From contig VBEF01000017.1 of the NCBI GenBank assembly GCA_005881275.1, positions 1 to 64,000 of the forward strand: a stretch of 64,000 bases of DNA, read 5' to 3'. Source of the stretch: Chloroflexota bacterium (GTDB lineage Bacteria; Chloroflexota; Dormibacteria; Dormibacterales; Dormibacteraceae). Positions within the stretch are counted from its first letter, which is position 1. Each line of letters starts with the position of its first letter. The notes beneath the pieces are model-generated. The model saw only the letters and a program-made list of their open reading frames with translations, was not told the DNA's origin and did not search any database. The translations under genes and the position numbers were made by a program. Shown here piece by piece: positions 10,082 through 18,675 of this stretch.

Positions 10082-10688
10082 GAATGATGGGAACCGCTGG
10101 TTCACGCTGGGCGAGGCGAGCCGCACACTCGGGGTAACGCCGAACACCCTCCGTCGCTGGGCCGATCGGGGTCAGATTCCATCGTTCACGACCCCTGGCG
10201 GTCACAGGCGCTTCCTCGTCACCGCGGTGCAGGCTTTGGTCCCGACCGCGCGCACCCGACGCCCCGCCCTGGCGGGTACCTCGGACCACATGGCTCGCGC
10301 CTACCGCCGGGCGCGACCGCTTGCTCCCAGGCATGAGCCCGCGCCCTGGCTGGCCAACCTGTCGGAATCCGAGCGCATGCGGTTCCGCGAACGCGGCATG
10401 CAGCTCGTCGGTGACCTGCTCGCGCACCTCGACGCCGAACGCGGCGACCTGGTCGTTGCGGAGCGGCATGCAAACGAGTACGGGGCAGAGGCGGCGAAGT
10501 TCGGCGCATCGCTCAGCGACACCGTCGAAGGATTTCTCCGCTATCGCAAACCTTTCATCGATCAGCTGGCGGCGCTTGCTCGACAGCGGCGCCTCGATAC
10601 CCGCGAGGCGACGGCGCTCTTGGTCGACGCGGAGTCAGCGCTCGATCGGCTGCTCGTTGCGTTGATGACAGGACATACGAAGTCTTGA
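10074..10688 (+). CDS. MerR/excisionase-type HTH regulator with a helical C-terminal domain
   Basis: A 204-residue protein with an N-terminal MerR-like winged helix (FTLGEASRTLGVTPNTLRRW, then GHRRF, residues 8-50), a basic linker, and a helical C-terminal half from about residue 85 that resembles the RsbRD N-terminal/co-antagonist type of sensor domain. It has no obvious ligand Cys or His cluster. The start is TTG 10074, overlapping the cysG stop by 8 bases, and the stop overlaps hemA (TTGA). Lying between siroheme and heme genes, it is a candidate regulator of tetrapyrrole or sulfur genes, but the target is unknown. Confidence 0.7.
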   Translation: MDRNDGNRWFTLGEASRTLGVTPNTLRRWADRGQIPSFTTPGGHRRFLVTAVQALVPTARTRRPALAGTSDHMARAYRRARPLAPRHEPAPWLANLSESERMRFRERGMQLVGDLLAHLDAERGDLVVAERHANEYGAEAAKFGASLSDTVEGFLRYRKPFIDQLAALARQRRLDTREATALLVDAESALDRLLVALMTGHTKS

Positions 10689-11575
10689 TCGAACCCTGGG
10701 CGGTCACGGTATCGGCGGCCGGCGCAAGCGCCACCGCTCGCGCCGGCGTCGCGCGCGAGATGGAGGACTGGCTCGCCCATGGCGGTCACGGAGTGGCGCT
10801 GGTGACGTGCCATCGCGCCGAGCTCTACGGAGTCGGCTCCATGCCTCATCTCGGGCCGGCGGTCGCGCTGGCCGGGGAGAGCGCGGTCGCGCATCTGCTG
10901 CGGGTGGCGTGCGGTCTGGAGAGCGTCATCGTCGGCGAGGACGAGGTGCTGCACCAGGTTCGCGGGGCGCTGACCCAGGCTCGCTTGACAGAAAGCCTGG
11001 AGCCGCGTCTGCAGCGCCTGTTCGAGCTCGCGATCGCGGCCGGTCGCAAAGCTCGTTCGCGGCGAACCGCCTCGAGCGCCAACCTCGCACAGAGCGCTGT
11101 GGCGTGGCTGCAACTCCGAGCGTCCCTTGCCGGTCGGACTGTGGTGGTCGCCGGCGCGGGCCGCATGGGCGCCGCCCTCGCTCACTCGCTGGACAAGGTC
11201 GGGGCGGACCTGATCATCGCGAGCCGTGACCCGGCCCGCGCCGTTCGGCTGGCGCGGGTGCACGCGGGTCGTGGCGTCGGTCTGGACGAGGGTGCTGACC
11301 TGTCCGGCGGCGCAGCCGGTGTCGCCGTCGCCCTCGGCGGGCCGTGGATCGAGCTGGCGAAAGCGAAGAGCAAAGATCTGCCGCCGATCGCCGACATCTC
11401 CGCGCCGCAAGCAATACCTGACGCCGTCCGGCGCCGCCTCAACGGAAGCTTCCTCGGCATCGACGACCTCTACACCCAGAGCCGGCCCCTGCCGGGCGCA
11501 TATATAGAGGACGCGAGGCGTCTGGTCGCGCTCAAGACGGCGGAGTACATGGCCTACCTCGGGCAGCCGCGATGA
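10685..11575 (+). CDS. hemA: Glutamyl-tRNA reductase, short form
   Basis: A 296-residue enzyme catalysing the first C5-pathway step, glutamyl-tRNA(Glu) to glutamate-1-semialdehyde. The catalytic Cys lies in LVTCHRAELYG (canonical S-T-C-N-R-x-E), GLESVIVGEDEVLHQVR matches the conserved substrate region, and the NADPH-binding Rossmann region starts at VVVAGAGRMGAALAHSL. It is over 100 residues shorter than typical HemA; the long C-terminal spinal helix/dimerization domain appears reduced. Position 2 of the catalytic motif has His instead of Asn. The TTG start overlaps the regulator stop. The neighbours hemC, hemD-hemB and hemL support the assignment. Confidence 0.85.
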   Translation: MIEPWAVTVSAAGASATARAGVAREMEDWLAHGGHGVALVTCHRAELYGVGSMPHLGPAVALAGESAVAHLLRVACGLESVIVGEDEVLHQVRGALTQARLTESLEPRLQRLFELAIAAGRKARSRRTASSANLAQSAVAWLQLRASLAGRTVVVAGAGRMGAALAHSLDKVGADLIIASRDPARAVRLARVHAGRGVGLDEGADLSGGAAGVAVALGGPWIELAKAKSKDLPPIADISAPQAIPDAVRRRLNGSFLGIDDLYTQSRPLPGAYIEDARRLVALKTAEYMAYLGQPR

Positions 11576-12456
11576 GGATCCGGCTCGGCACGCGCGGCTC
11601 CATGCTCGCTCTGACCCAGAGCGATTGGGTCGCCGGCCGTCTTCGCCTCGCCGGCCATGACGTCGAGGTGGTGAGGATGGTGACCGAGGGCGATGTGCGG
11701 CCGGCGGACACTGTCCCTGGCGAAGGCATCTTCGTCGCGGCGATCGCAACCGCGCTGAAACATGGCGAGATCGACGTGGCGGTCCACAGCGCCAAGGATG
11801 TCCCTCTGGAAGAAGAGTCAGAGCTCGTGATCGCCGCGTACCCGGCGAGGGCGGATCCACGCGACGCGCTCGTGACGAAGTCGCACGCCGCGTCCCTCGC
11901 GAGCCTGCCGGCGAACGCGACTGTGGGCACCGACAGCCCGCGGCGCGCGGGATTCGTCCGCGCCGCGCGTCCGGACCTGCGCATCGTGCCGCTCCACGGG
12001 AATGTCGATACGCGGCTGCGCCGCCTCGACGGGGGCGATGTCGAGGCGCTCGTCATCGCTGCGGCCGGGCTCGACCGCCTGGGCCGCGGCGCGCGCATCG
12101 ATCAACGAATCGATCCGAAGCTGGTCACGCCCGCTCCCGCGCAGGGCGCGCTCGCCGTTCAGGCCCGGCGCTCAGACGTGGCCCTGCTGGAGTTGCTTGG
12201 GAGCCTGGATCAGCCTGACATCCGTCTCGCGGTCGAGGCCGAGAGAGGCGTTCTCTCCGCAACCGGCGGGACCTGTCGCGCCCCGGTGGGCGCCCTCGCT
12301 TCGATCGATGGTGACCGCTTCACGATGATCGTCGGGGGCGTGAACAGCGATGGCTCCGACCTCCGCATCGAGTCGATCGAAGGCGACCGGTCCGAGGCGA
12401 TCGCCGAAGCGGAGGCTGCCGGCCGCAGACTGGCCGGCGCGGTGGCGCTCAGATGA
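11572..12456 (+). CDS. hemC: Porphobilinogen deaminase
   Basis: A 294-residue cytosolic enzyme that joins four porphobilinogens into hydroxymethylbilane. Family motifs are intact: IRLGTRGSMLALTQSDWV at the N-terminus, AVHSAKDVP (catalytic Asp), GTDSPRRAGF, LHGNVDTRLRRLD, and APAQGALAVQAR. The Cys carrying the dipyrromethane cofactor is in GGTCRAPVGA near residue 231. The ATG overlaps the hemA stop, and its stop overlaps the hemD-hemB start (both ATGA). The length is close to the family norm. Confidence 0.95.
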   Translation: MRIRLGTRGSMLALTQSDWVAGRLRLAGHDVEVVRMVTEGDVRPADTVPGEGIFVAAIATALKHGEIDVAVHSAKDVPLEEESELVIAAYPARADPRDALVTKSHAASLASLPANATVGTDSPRRAGFVRAARPDLRIVPLHGNVDTRLRRLDGGDVEALVIAAAGLDRLGRGARIDQRIDPKLVTPAPAQGALAVQARRSDVALLELLGSLDQPDIRLAVEAERGVLSATGGTCRAPVGALASIDGDRFTMIVGGVNSDGSDLRIESIEGDRSEAIAEAEAAGRRLAGAVALR

Positions 12457-14120
12457 CCGCCGTCCTGGTGACGAGGCCTCTGGGTGACAGGGATCCACTG
12501 CTGGCCGAGCTCAGCGCCCGTGGTTATCGCGTGAGCGCAGTGCCGACCGTTCTGACGCGAGCGGTTCCCGTCGATTGGCCGGACTTCGCTCGCTACGACT
12601 GGGTCGTCGTGACCAGCGCCGCGGGCGCCGCGACTCTGCCCCAGGCAATCGCGGGCCCGCGTTGGGCGGCGGTAGGCGAGGCGACGGCCACGGCCCTTAG
12701 AGAGAGGGGCGTGAAAGTGGATGTCGTTCCGGCAGAGGCCAACGGTGCCGCGCTCGCGGAGGCGATCCCCGATCCGGCGGGTGCGCGCGTTCTGCTCGTG
12801 CGCGCATCGCTCGCAAATCCCGATCTCCCGGCCGTGCTGCGCGGGCGTGGGGCCCATGTTGACGAGATCACCGCGTACGAGACGGTCGAAGGTCCGGCGG
12901 AATCGGCGGAACAGCTTCGCCAGGCCCTGCGGCAACCCGACATCGCGGCGGTCGTCTTCGCCTCGGGATCCGCCGTGCGCGGTTTCATGAAGCTCGGCGG
13001 CGCGACCAATCTGCCCGCGATCACAATTGGACCGCGCACCTCCGCCGTCGCGCGAGACTCGGGTTTCAATGTCGTCGCCGAGGCCGCGGGGACGAGCGCC
13101 AGGCATCTGGCGGCCGCCGTCACGCGGGCGGTCCCAACGGTCGCGGCTTCGGCTGCGCAAAGGCCGCGGCGCCTGAGAACCAATCCCGCCATGCGCGCGC
13201 TGGTCCGCGAGACAAGGCTCGATCCGTCGCAGCTGATCGCTCCTCTATTTGTCATCGGTGGCCGCGGGCAGCTCTACGACATACCGTCGCTCAAGGGCCA
13301 TCACCGGATGACGCCTGATCTCGCCCTGCGCGAGGCCCATCGTTTCGCGGAGCTGGGAGTTGGCGGCGTGCTGCTCTTTGGCATCCCGGAGGCAAAGGAT
13401 CCCAACGGCTCGGGCGCCGAGGACCCGCGCGGCCCGGTGCCGGAGACGCTGCGCCTGATGCGCGGCGAGGGCCTGCCCCTGGTGCTCGCCGCCGACGTCT
13501 GCCTGTGCGAGTACACGTCGCACGGTCATTGCGGAATCCTCAATGGAGAGGAGATCGACAACGACGCGACCCTGCCGCGCCTCGCGGCGGCAGCGGTCGC
13601 GTATGGCGAAGCCGGCGCGGACATCGCGGGTCCGAGCGCGATGATGGATGGACAGGTCGCCGCAATTCGCTCCGGGCTCGACGCCGCGGGACTCGATGTC
13701 GTCGGGATCATGGCGTACGCGTCGAAGCACGCTTCCAGCTTCTATGGGCCCTTCCGCGAAGCGGCCGGCTCGACGCCGAGCTTCGGGGACCGCAAGTCGT
13801 ATCAGATGGATCCGGCCAACGCGCACGAGGCGCTGCGCGAGATGCAGCTCGACGCCGACGAGGGCGCCGATATCCTCATGGTCAAACCTGCGATCACGTC
13901 GCTCGATCTGCTGGCGCGCGCCCGACAGCGTTTCGACCTACCGCTGGCCGCGTATCAGGTCAGCGGTGAGGCCGCGATGATCGAGGCTGCCGCCGAGCGC
14001 GGTTGGATCGACCGGCGGGGCGCCGTCCTCGAGTCGCTCACGGCGATCGCCCGTGCGGGGGCCGGCACGATCATCACCTACTTCGCCGCGGACGCAGCGG
14101 CGTGGCTGCGGGCTCGATGA
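12453..14120 (+). CDS. Fused uroporphyrinogen-III synthase/porphobilinogen synthase (HemD-HemB)
   Basis: A 555-residue fusion. Residues 1 to about 230 are HemD-like (VLVTRPLGDRDPLLAEL, DWVVVTSAAGAATL, VVFASGSAVRGFM), cyclizing hydroxymethylbilane. From R237 (RPRRLRTNPAMRALVRET) a full-length HemB follows, condensing two aminolevulinates. The metal site is DVCLCEYTSHGHCG (C350, C352, C360), a Zn-type ligand set, and the Schiff-base lysines are in MAYASKHASSFYGPF and ILMVKPA. The linker of roughly 15 residues is Ala-rich. The frame is open throughout with no sign of an assembly joint. The two activities are non-consecutive steps of the pathway. Confidence 0.92.
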   Translation: MTAVLVTRPLGDRDPLLAELSARGYRVSAVPTVLTRAVPVDWPDFARYDWVVVTSAAGAATLPQAIAGPRWAAVGEATATALRERGVKVDVVPAEANGAALAEAIPDPAGARVLLVRASLANPDLPAVLRGRGAHVDEITAYETVEGPAESAEQLRQALRQPDIAAVVFASGSAVRGFMKLGGATNLPAITIGPRTSAVARDSGFNVVAEAAGTSARHLAAAVTRAVPTVAASAAQRPRRLRTNPAMRALVRETRLDPSQLIAPLFVIGGRGQLYDIPSLKGHHRMTPDLALREAHRFAELGVGGVLLFGIPEAKDPNGSGAEDPRGPVPETLRLMRGEGLPLVLAADVCLCEYTSHGHCGILNGEEIDNDATLPRLAAAAVAYGEAGADIAGPSAMMDGQVAAIRSGLDAAGLDVVGIMAYASKHASSFYGPFREAAGSTPSFGDRKSYQMDPANAHEALREMQLDADEGADILMVKPAITSLDLLARARQRFDLPLAAYQVSGEAAMIEAAAERGWIDRRGAVLESLTAIARAGAGTIITYFAADAAAWLRAR

Positions 14121-14794
14121 GCGAAAGCCTCTTCGTGCACGCTCTCGGCCTGGGACTGGATCCCGCCTGGCGCCGCCAGACCCGCGACGATCGATGCCGC
14201 AGCGCCGAGGACTTCTGCGCCGCCCTTGACGCTGAGTCGGAGGTCACAACGTTCACCTACTCGATGATCGGCCTGAAGGCCGGCGTCGATCTCATGCTCT
14301 GGAGTCTTGCACCCAGCTTCGAGGCGCTCGAGGCAAAGATCGCGGCGGGGCTGCGGACTGGTATGGGCGCATGGATGACCCCGCGTCACAGCCTCCTTGG
14401 CGTGATCCGGCCGTCGCAGTACGTCAAGCGTCCAACTCAGCAGGAGCAATCGCTCTTCAGCGGCGAGCGCTCGAAGTACCTGGTCGTCTACCCCTTCACC
14501 AAGAGCACGGACTGGTACCTGCTCAGCCAGGAGGAACGGCAGAAGGTCATGAACGAGCACATGAAGGTCGGGCATCGCTACCAGCAGGTGCGACAGCTGC
14601 TCGCCTACTCGTTCGGCGTGGACGATATGGATTTCCTCGTCGCCTACGAGACGGATGACCTCGCGGCGTTCGGCGATCTGGTGCGTGAGCTGCGCGGCAC
14701 CGAGAGCCGGCGCTCGACGGTTCGGGACACGCCCATCCTGACCGGGATCCACAGGCCGATCGAGTCGATCACGCGCCTGCTCGGCGCCGAATGA
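14117..14794 (+). CDS. hemQ: Coproheme decarboxylase, chlorite-dismutase family (HemQ/ChdC)
   Basis: A 225-residue heme-pathway enzyme that oxidatively decarboxylates coproheme III to heme b. The family core is YLVVYPFTKSTDWYLL followed by EERQKVMNEHMKVGHRY, which holds the proximal-His region, then SFGVDDMDFLVAYETDD. The ATG at 14117 gives the standard length and overlaps the hemD-hemB stop (ATGA). Its presence shows that heme is made by the coproporphyrin-dependent branch used by Gram-positive-type bacteria. The required coproporphyrinogen oxidase (CgoX) is not visible in this window. Confidence 0.92.
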   Translation: MSESLFVHALGLGLDPAWRRQTRDDRCRSAEDFCAALDAESEVTTFTYSMIGLKAGVDLMLWSLAPSFEALEAKIAAGLRTGMGAWMTPRHSLLGVIRPSQYVKRPTQQEQSLFSGERSKYLVVYPFTKSTDWYLLSQEERQKVMNEHMKVGHRYQQVRQLLAYSFGVDDMDFLVAYETDDLAAFGDLVRELRGTESRRSTVRDTPILTGIHRPIESITRLLGAE

Positions 14795-16008
14795 CGGTCG
14801 CGGCGGACCTCTTTCCGGGCGGCGTGAACAGCCCCGTTCGCGCCTACCGCGCGGTTGGGGGGGAGCCACCCGTGCTCGTGCGTGGCGAGGGCGCGGTGGT
14901 CTGGGATGAGGCGGGGCGGCGATACATCGACTACGTCGGCGCGTTCGGTCCGCTGCTGCTCGGCCACGCCAATCGCGGCGTCGTCGAGGCGATCCACAGC
15001 GCCGCCGAGGCGGGAGGCTCGTTTGGCGTCACGGGCCCGGGCGAGGTGCGGCTGGCGCAGCTCATCCGGAAGCGGATGCCGTCAATCGAGCGGATCAGGT
15101 TCGTCAACAGCGGGACGGAAGCCGCGATGAGCGCCCTTCGCGTTGCGCGCGCCGCCACCGGCCGGGATCTCATCGTCAAGTTCGACGGCGGATATCACGG
15201 TCACGCGGACTCGCTCCTGGTCGAAGCCGGCTCGGGTGTGGCCACGCTGTCGATACCCGGCAGCGCCGGCGTCGCCCGCGCGGTCGCGGCGCAGACCGTT
15301 GTCGCCGCCTACAACGACCTCGATTCGGTCGAGGCGCTTCTCGAGTCACACCCGGGACACGTGGCCGCGGTCATCGTGGAGCCGGTCGCGGCCAACATGG
15401 GCGTTGTCGCGCCCGCTACCGGATTTCTAAAAGGACTGCGCGAGCTGACCGAACGGGCCGGCGCGCTCCTCATCTTCGATGAGGTCATCACGGGATTTCG
15501 CGTCGCACCCGGCGGAGCCCAGGCGCTCTACGGCGTGCGTCCGGATCTGACCGTGCTCGGCAAGATCATCGGCGGCGGGCTGCCGGTCGGGGCGTATGGG
15601 GGACGCGCGGACCTGATGGATCTCGTCGCCCCGTCGGGACCGGTGTATCAGGCGGGCACGCTGTCGGGACATCCGGTCGTGATGGCGGCCGGCGAGGCCG
15701 CGCTCGCCCAGCTGACCCCGGAGGTCTACGCCGGGATCGAGGCGCAGGCGGCCCGCCTCGAAGCCGGGCTTCAGGTGAGAGGAGCATCCGTGGCGCGCGT
15801 CGGATCCCTGCTCACTCTGTTCTTTCGCGAGCGGCCGCCGCGAAACTTCGCCGAGGCAAGGGGATCGGACGTCAAGGCTTTCGCGCAGTTCTTCCACTCC
15901 ATGCTCGAGGCCGGCGTGCTCCTGCCACCGTCGCAGTTCGAAGCGTGGTTCGTTTCGGCGGCGCACGACGCTCCGGTCATCGACGTCACGCTCGAGGCAC
16001 TCGCGTGA
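14791..16008 (+). CDS. hemL: Glutamate-1-semialdehyde 2,1-aminomutase
   Basis: A 405-residue PLP enzyme forming 5-aminolevulinate. Diagnostic segments include FPGGVNSPVRAYRAVGG at the N-terminus, FVNSGTEAAMSALRVAR, GGYHGHADSLLVEAGSGVAT, IFDEVITGFRVAPGGAQ (cofactor Asp), and the PLP Lys in LGKIIGGGLPVGAYGG. It starts at ATG 14791, overlapping the hemQ stop, and is slightly shorter at the N-terminus than many HemL. A second, less canonical class III aminotransferase lies at 48.0-49.4 kb; this copy is the heme enzyme by context and by the GVNSPVRA signature. Confidence 0.95.
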   Translation: MTVAADLFPGGVNSPVRAYRAVGGEPPVLVRGEGAVVWDEAGRRYIDYVGAFGPLLLGHANRGVVEAIHSAAEAGGSFGVTGPGEVRLAQLIRKRMPSIERIRFVNSGTEAAMSALRVARAATGRDLIVKFDGGYHGHADSLLVEAGSGVATLSIPGSAGVARAVAAQTVVAAYNDLDSVEALLESHPGHVAAVIVEPVAANMGVVAPATGFLKGLRELTERAGALLIFDEVITGFRVAPGGAQALYGVRPDLTVLGKIIGGGLPVGAYGGRADLMDLVAPSGPVYQAGTLSGHPVVMAAGEAALAQLTPEVYAGIEAQAARLEAGLQVRGASVARVGSLLTLFFRERPPRNFAEARGSDVKAFAQFFHSMLEAGVLLPPSQFEAWFVSAAHDAPVIDVTLEALA

Positions 16009-17033
16009 GCCGCTTCCTCGACGCCGCGCGCCGCAGGCAGGTGGACGCCACGCCGGTCTGGCTCATGCGCCAGGCGGGCCGTTCTCTGCCCGAGTACCGC
16101 AAGCTGCGAGAGCGGTGGACGCTGCAAGACATCGTCGCCCAACCCGAGCTCTGCGCCGAGGTCACCCTCCAGCCGGTGCGCCGCCTGGGTGTGGACGCGG
16201 CGGTGATGTTCGCTGACATCATGCTGCCGGTGGGCGGCATGGGCGTGGAGTTCGAGCTGGTTGAGAACATAGGCCCGGTCATCGCTCATCCCATCGCGAG
16301 CGCCGACGACGTGGCCCGCCTTCGCGTGCCTGAAGGTGACGAGGCCGCGCCTCGGGTGATCGACGCCGTACGGCGCGTGGTGGCCGATTCGCCAGTCCCT
16401 GTGATCTGCTTCTCGGGCGCGCCGTTCACGCTGGCCGGCTACCTGATCGAAGGCCGGCCCTCGCGCACCTTCGCCAGGGCCAAAGCCTTCATGTACACGC
16501 AGCCACAGGCCTTCGATCTCTTGCTCGACAAGCTCGCCAGGACGATGGGCCGGTATCTCCAGGCCCAGGTTGCGGCCGGTGCGCAGGCGGTCCAGATCTT
16601 CGATTCATGGGTGGGGGCGCTGACCCGAGACGATTACGAGACACGCATCGCGCGCCACACGCGAGCGATCTTCGATGCCCTCGCGCCAAGCGGCGTGCCG
16701 CGCATCCATTTCGGAACCGATACGGCGCACCTGCTCGAGCCGATCGCTCAGACGGGGCCCGATATCGTCTCGCTGGATTGGCGCGTCCCCCTCGACGACG
16801 GGTGGAATCGCGTCGGACGCGAGCGAGGCATCCAGGGCAACCTCGACCCGGCGGTGCTGCTCGGACCGCCGGAGCTTGTCCGGGCACGGACGAATGACGT
16901 GCTGCGGAGGGCAGCCGGCCGGCCCGGCCACATCTTCAACCTGGGTCACGGGGTGCTGCCGGAGTCGACTGTCGAAAACCTCCAGCTCCTCGTCGAGACC
17001 GTGCACTCGTGGGTTCCAGCCAGTGTCGCCTGA
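16005..17033 (+). CDS. hemE: Uroporphyrinogen decarboxylase
   Basis: A 342-residue cytosolic enzyme that decarboxylates the four acetates of uroporphyrinogen III to give coproporphyrinogen III. VWLMRQAGRSLPEYRKLR is the hallmark substrate-binding motif near residue 18. AAVMFADIMLPVGGMGVEFE (catalytic Asp), FSGAPFTLAGYLIEGRPSR and the C-terminal FNLGHGVLPES are also conserved. The GTG at 16005 overlaps the hemL stop and gives the expected N-terminus. The last 11 bases overlap hemH. It competes with CysG for uroporphyrinogen III. Confidence 0.95.
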   Translation: MSRFLDAARRRQVDATPVWLMRQAGRSLPEYRKLRERWTLQDIVAQPELCAEVTLQPVRRLGVDAAVMFADIMLPVGGMGVEFELVENIGPVIAHPIASADDVARLRVPEGDEAAPRVIDAVRRVVADSPVPVICFSGAPFTLAGYLIEGRPSRTFARAKAFMYTQPQAFDLLLDKLARTMGRYLQAQVAAGAQAVQIFDSWVGALTRDDYETRIARHTRAIFDALAPSGVPRIHFGTDTAHLLEPIAQTGPDIVSLDWRVPLDDGWNRVGRERGIQGNLDPAVLLGPPELVRARTNDVLRRAAGRPGHIFNLGHGVLPESTVENLQLLVETVHSWVPASVA

Positions 17034-17901
17034 GCCGCTGACCGGAGTTCTGTGCATGGCTTACGGGAGCCCCGCCACAGAGGCGGACGTCGCCGCGTAC
17101 TACACGCACATCCGAGGCGGCAGGCCGCCGTCGCCCGAGGCGCTCGAGGAGCTGCTCCAGCGCTATCGAGCCATCAACGGGTCACCGCTCACCGAGATCA
17201 CCCGCGCCCAGGCGGAAGCGCTGTCCGGCCGCACGGGCCTGCCGGTTTTTGCGGGCATGAAGCACGCGCCGCCGTTCATTGCCGACGCCGCGGCTGAGGC
17301 GCGGGCCGCCGGCGTAGGGCGGCTCGTCGGCCTGCCGCTGGCTCCGCACTACGCGCGCATGAGCCTCGGCGCCTACCAGAAGGCGCTTCAAGACGCCTGG
17401 GACCGCGAGCTCGTTTTCGTCCCTGGCTTTCACGACCATCCCTCCTTCATCCGCGCGGTGCAGGGCCTGCTGCGGGAGGCGCTCGCCGCGGGTCGGCCAG
17501 AGCGCCTGTTCTTCACCGCCCACAGCCTGCCGGCGTGGATCATCGCCACAGGCGATCCGTACCACGACCAGCTGATCGAGAGCTGCCGGCTCGTGACCTC
17601 CGGCATGGACCTGCCGGAGTGGGAGTTCGCCTTCCAGTCGGCCAGCCACACGGGCGAGCCATGGCTCGGTCCCGACCTGCTGGAGGCGGTGGCGCGCTCC
17701 GGGGCCCGGGACGTTCTCGTTTGCCCGATCGGCTTCGTCGCCGACCACCTCGAGATCTTGTTCGACCTGGACGTCGAGGCGCAGGCGTTCGCCCGCGAGA
17801 AGGGCCTTCGCATCCGCCGGACGGCGTCCTTCAACACGCGTCCCGAGTTCATCGGGACGCTGGCTGACATAGTGGGAGACGTCTTGGTTCGGGTCGCCTG
17901 A
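17023..17901 (+). CDS. hemH: Coproporphyrin/protoporphyrin ferrochelatase
   Basis: A 292-residue ferrochelatase that inserts Fe2+ into a porphyrin, most likely coproporphyrin III (CpfC role) given the HemQ in the same run. LCMAYGSPATEADVAAYYTHIRGG opens the protein, the iron-ligand His is in FFTAHSLP, and the C-terminal VCPIGFVADHLEILFDLD contains the conserved acidic face. The start is GTG 17023, inside hemE (11-base overlap), the only start that keeps the full N-terminal strand. It is the last gene of the 15-gene overlapping run; 60 bases separate it from ftsE. Confidence 0.92.
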   Translation: MSPEPLTGVLCMAYGSPATEADVAAYYTHIRGGRPPSPEALEELLQRYRAINGSPLTEITRAQAEALSGRTGLPVFAGMKHAPPFIADAAAEARAAGVGRLVGLPLAPHYARMSLGAYQKALQDAWDRELVFVPGFHDHPSFIRAVQGLLREALAAGRPERLFFTAHSLPAWIIATGDPYHDQLIESCRLVTSGMDLPEWEFAFQSASHTGEPWLGPDLLEAVARSGARDVLVCPIGFVADHLEILFDLDVEAQAFAREKGLRIRRTASFNTRPEFIGTLADIVGDVLVRVA

Positions 17902-17961
17902 CCGGCCCGCCGCAAACTCGAGCAGGATTAGCTTCGATTCGCCGTTACCGCAAACGGACAA

Positions 17962-18675
17962 GTGCGCCCAATCGTCGAGTTTGCCGGCGTGACGCGGATT
18001 TATGGATCTCGTGTCGCGCTCGATGACGTTCACCTCGAGTTGCTCCCGGGGGAGCTCACCTTTCTTGTCGGCCCGAGTGGCGCCGGCAAGACCACCCTCC
18101 TGAAGCTGATCAACCGCGAGCTGCGTCCCACCAGCGGCCGGCTCTGGGTTGCCGGCCTCGCGGCCCACACCCTGAAGGCATCGCGTGTCGCCGAGTTGCG
18201 GCGCCGGGTGGGAGTGGTCTTCCAGGACTACAAGCTCCTGCCCCGGCTGACCGCACTCGAGAACGTCGCGTTCGGGCTCCAGGCCGGCGACCTTCGTGTT
18301 TCGGACGAGGAGGCGCGGGATCGCTCCCAGGACGCGCTCGACGCGGTGGGCCTCGGCGATCGCGGCGATGCCTTCCCGCACCAGCTTTCCGGCGGGCAGC
18401 AGCAGCGCGTTGCGGTGGCTCGAGCGGTCGTCGCCCAGCCCCCGCTGTTGATCGCGGACGAGCCCACCGGCAACCTCGACCAGGAGACGGCCTGGGAGAT
18501 GATGGACCTGTTCGAGGACATCGCGGCCTGGGGCACGTCGGTCCTGGTCGCGACCCACAACGTAGCGATCGTCACGCGCCTTCAGCGCCGGGTGCTGACC
18601 CTGGTCCACGGCCGCCTCGTGCGCGACCAACCAGCGGGACGGACGGGGAGGATGGCGTGGCTGGCGTCGTCGTAA
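17962..18675 (+). CDS. ftsE: Cell-division ATP-binding protein FtsE
   Basis: A 237-residue ABC ATPase that works with FtsX to drive septal peptidoglycan hydrolase activation. It has Walker [10 protein letters not shown], the FtsE-typical Q-loop [18 protein letters not shown], signature [14 protein letters not shown], Walker [13 protein letters not shown] and switch His in VATHNVAIV. The GTG start at 17962 follows the heme run by 60 bases, with no clear RBS. The 3' end overlaps ftsX by 19 bases. A C-terminal tail of about 20 residues extends beyond the ATPase core. Confidence 0.95.
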   Translation: MRPIVEFAGVTRIYGSRVALDDVHLELLPGELTFLVGPSGAGKTTLLKLINRELRPTSGRLWVAGLAAHTLKASRVAELRRRVGVVFQDYKLLPRLTALENVAFGLQAGDLRVSDEEARDRSQDALDAVGLGDRGDAFPHQLSGGQQQRVAVARAVVAQPPLLIADEPTGNLDQETAWEMMDLFEDIAAWGTSVLVATHNVAIVTRLQRRVLTLVHGRLVRDQPAGRTGRMAWLASS

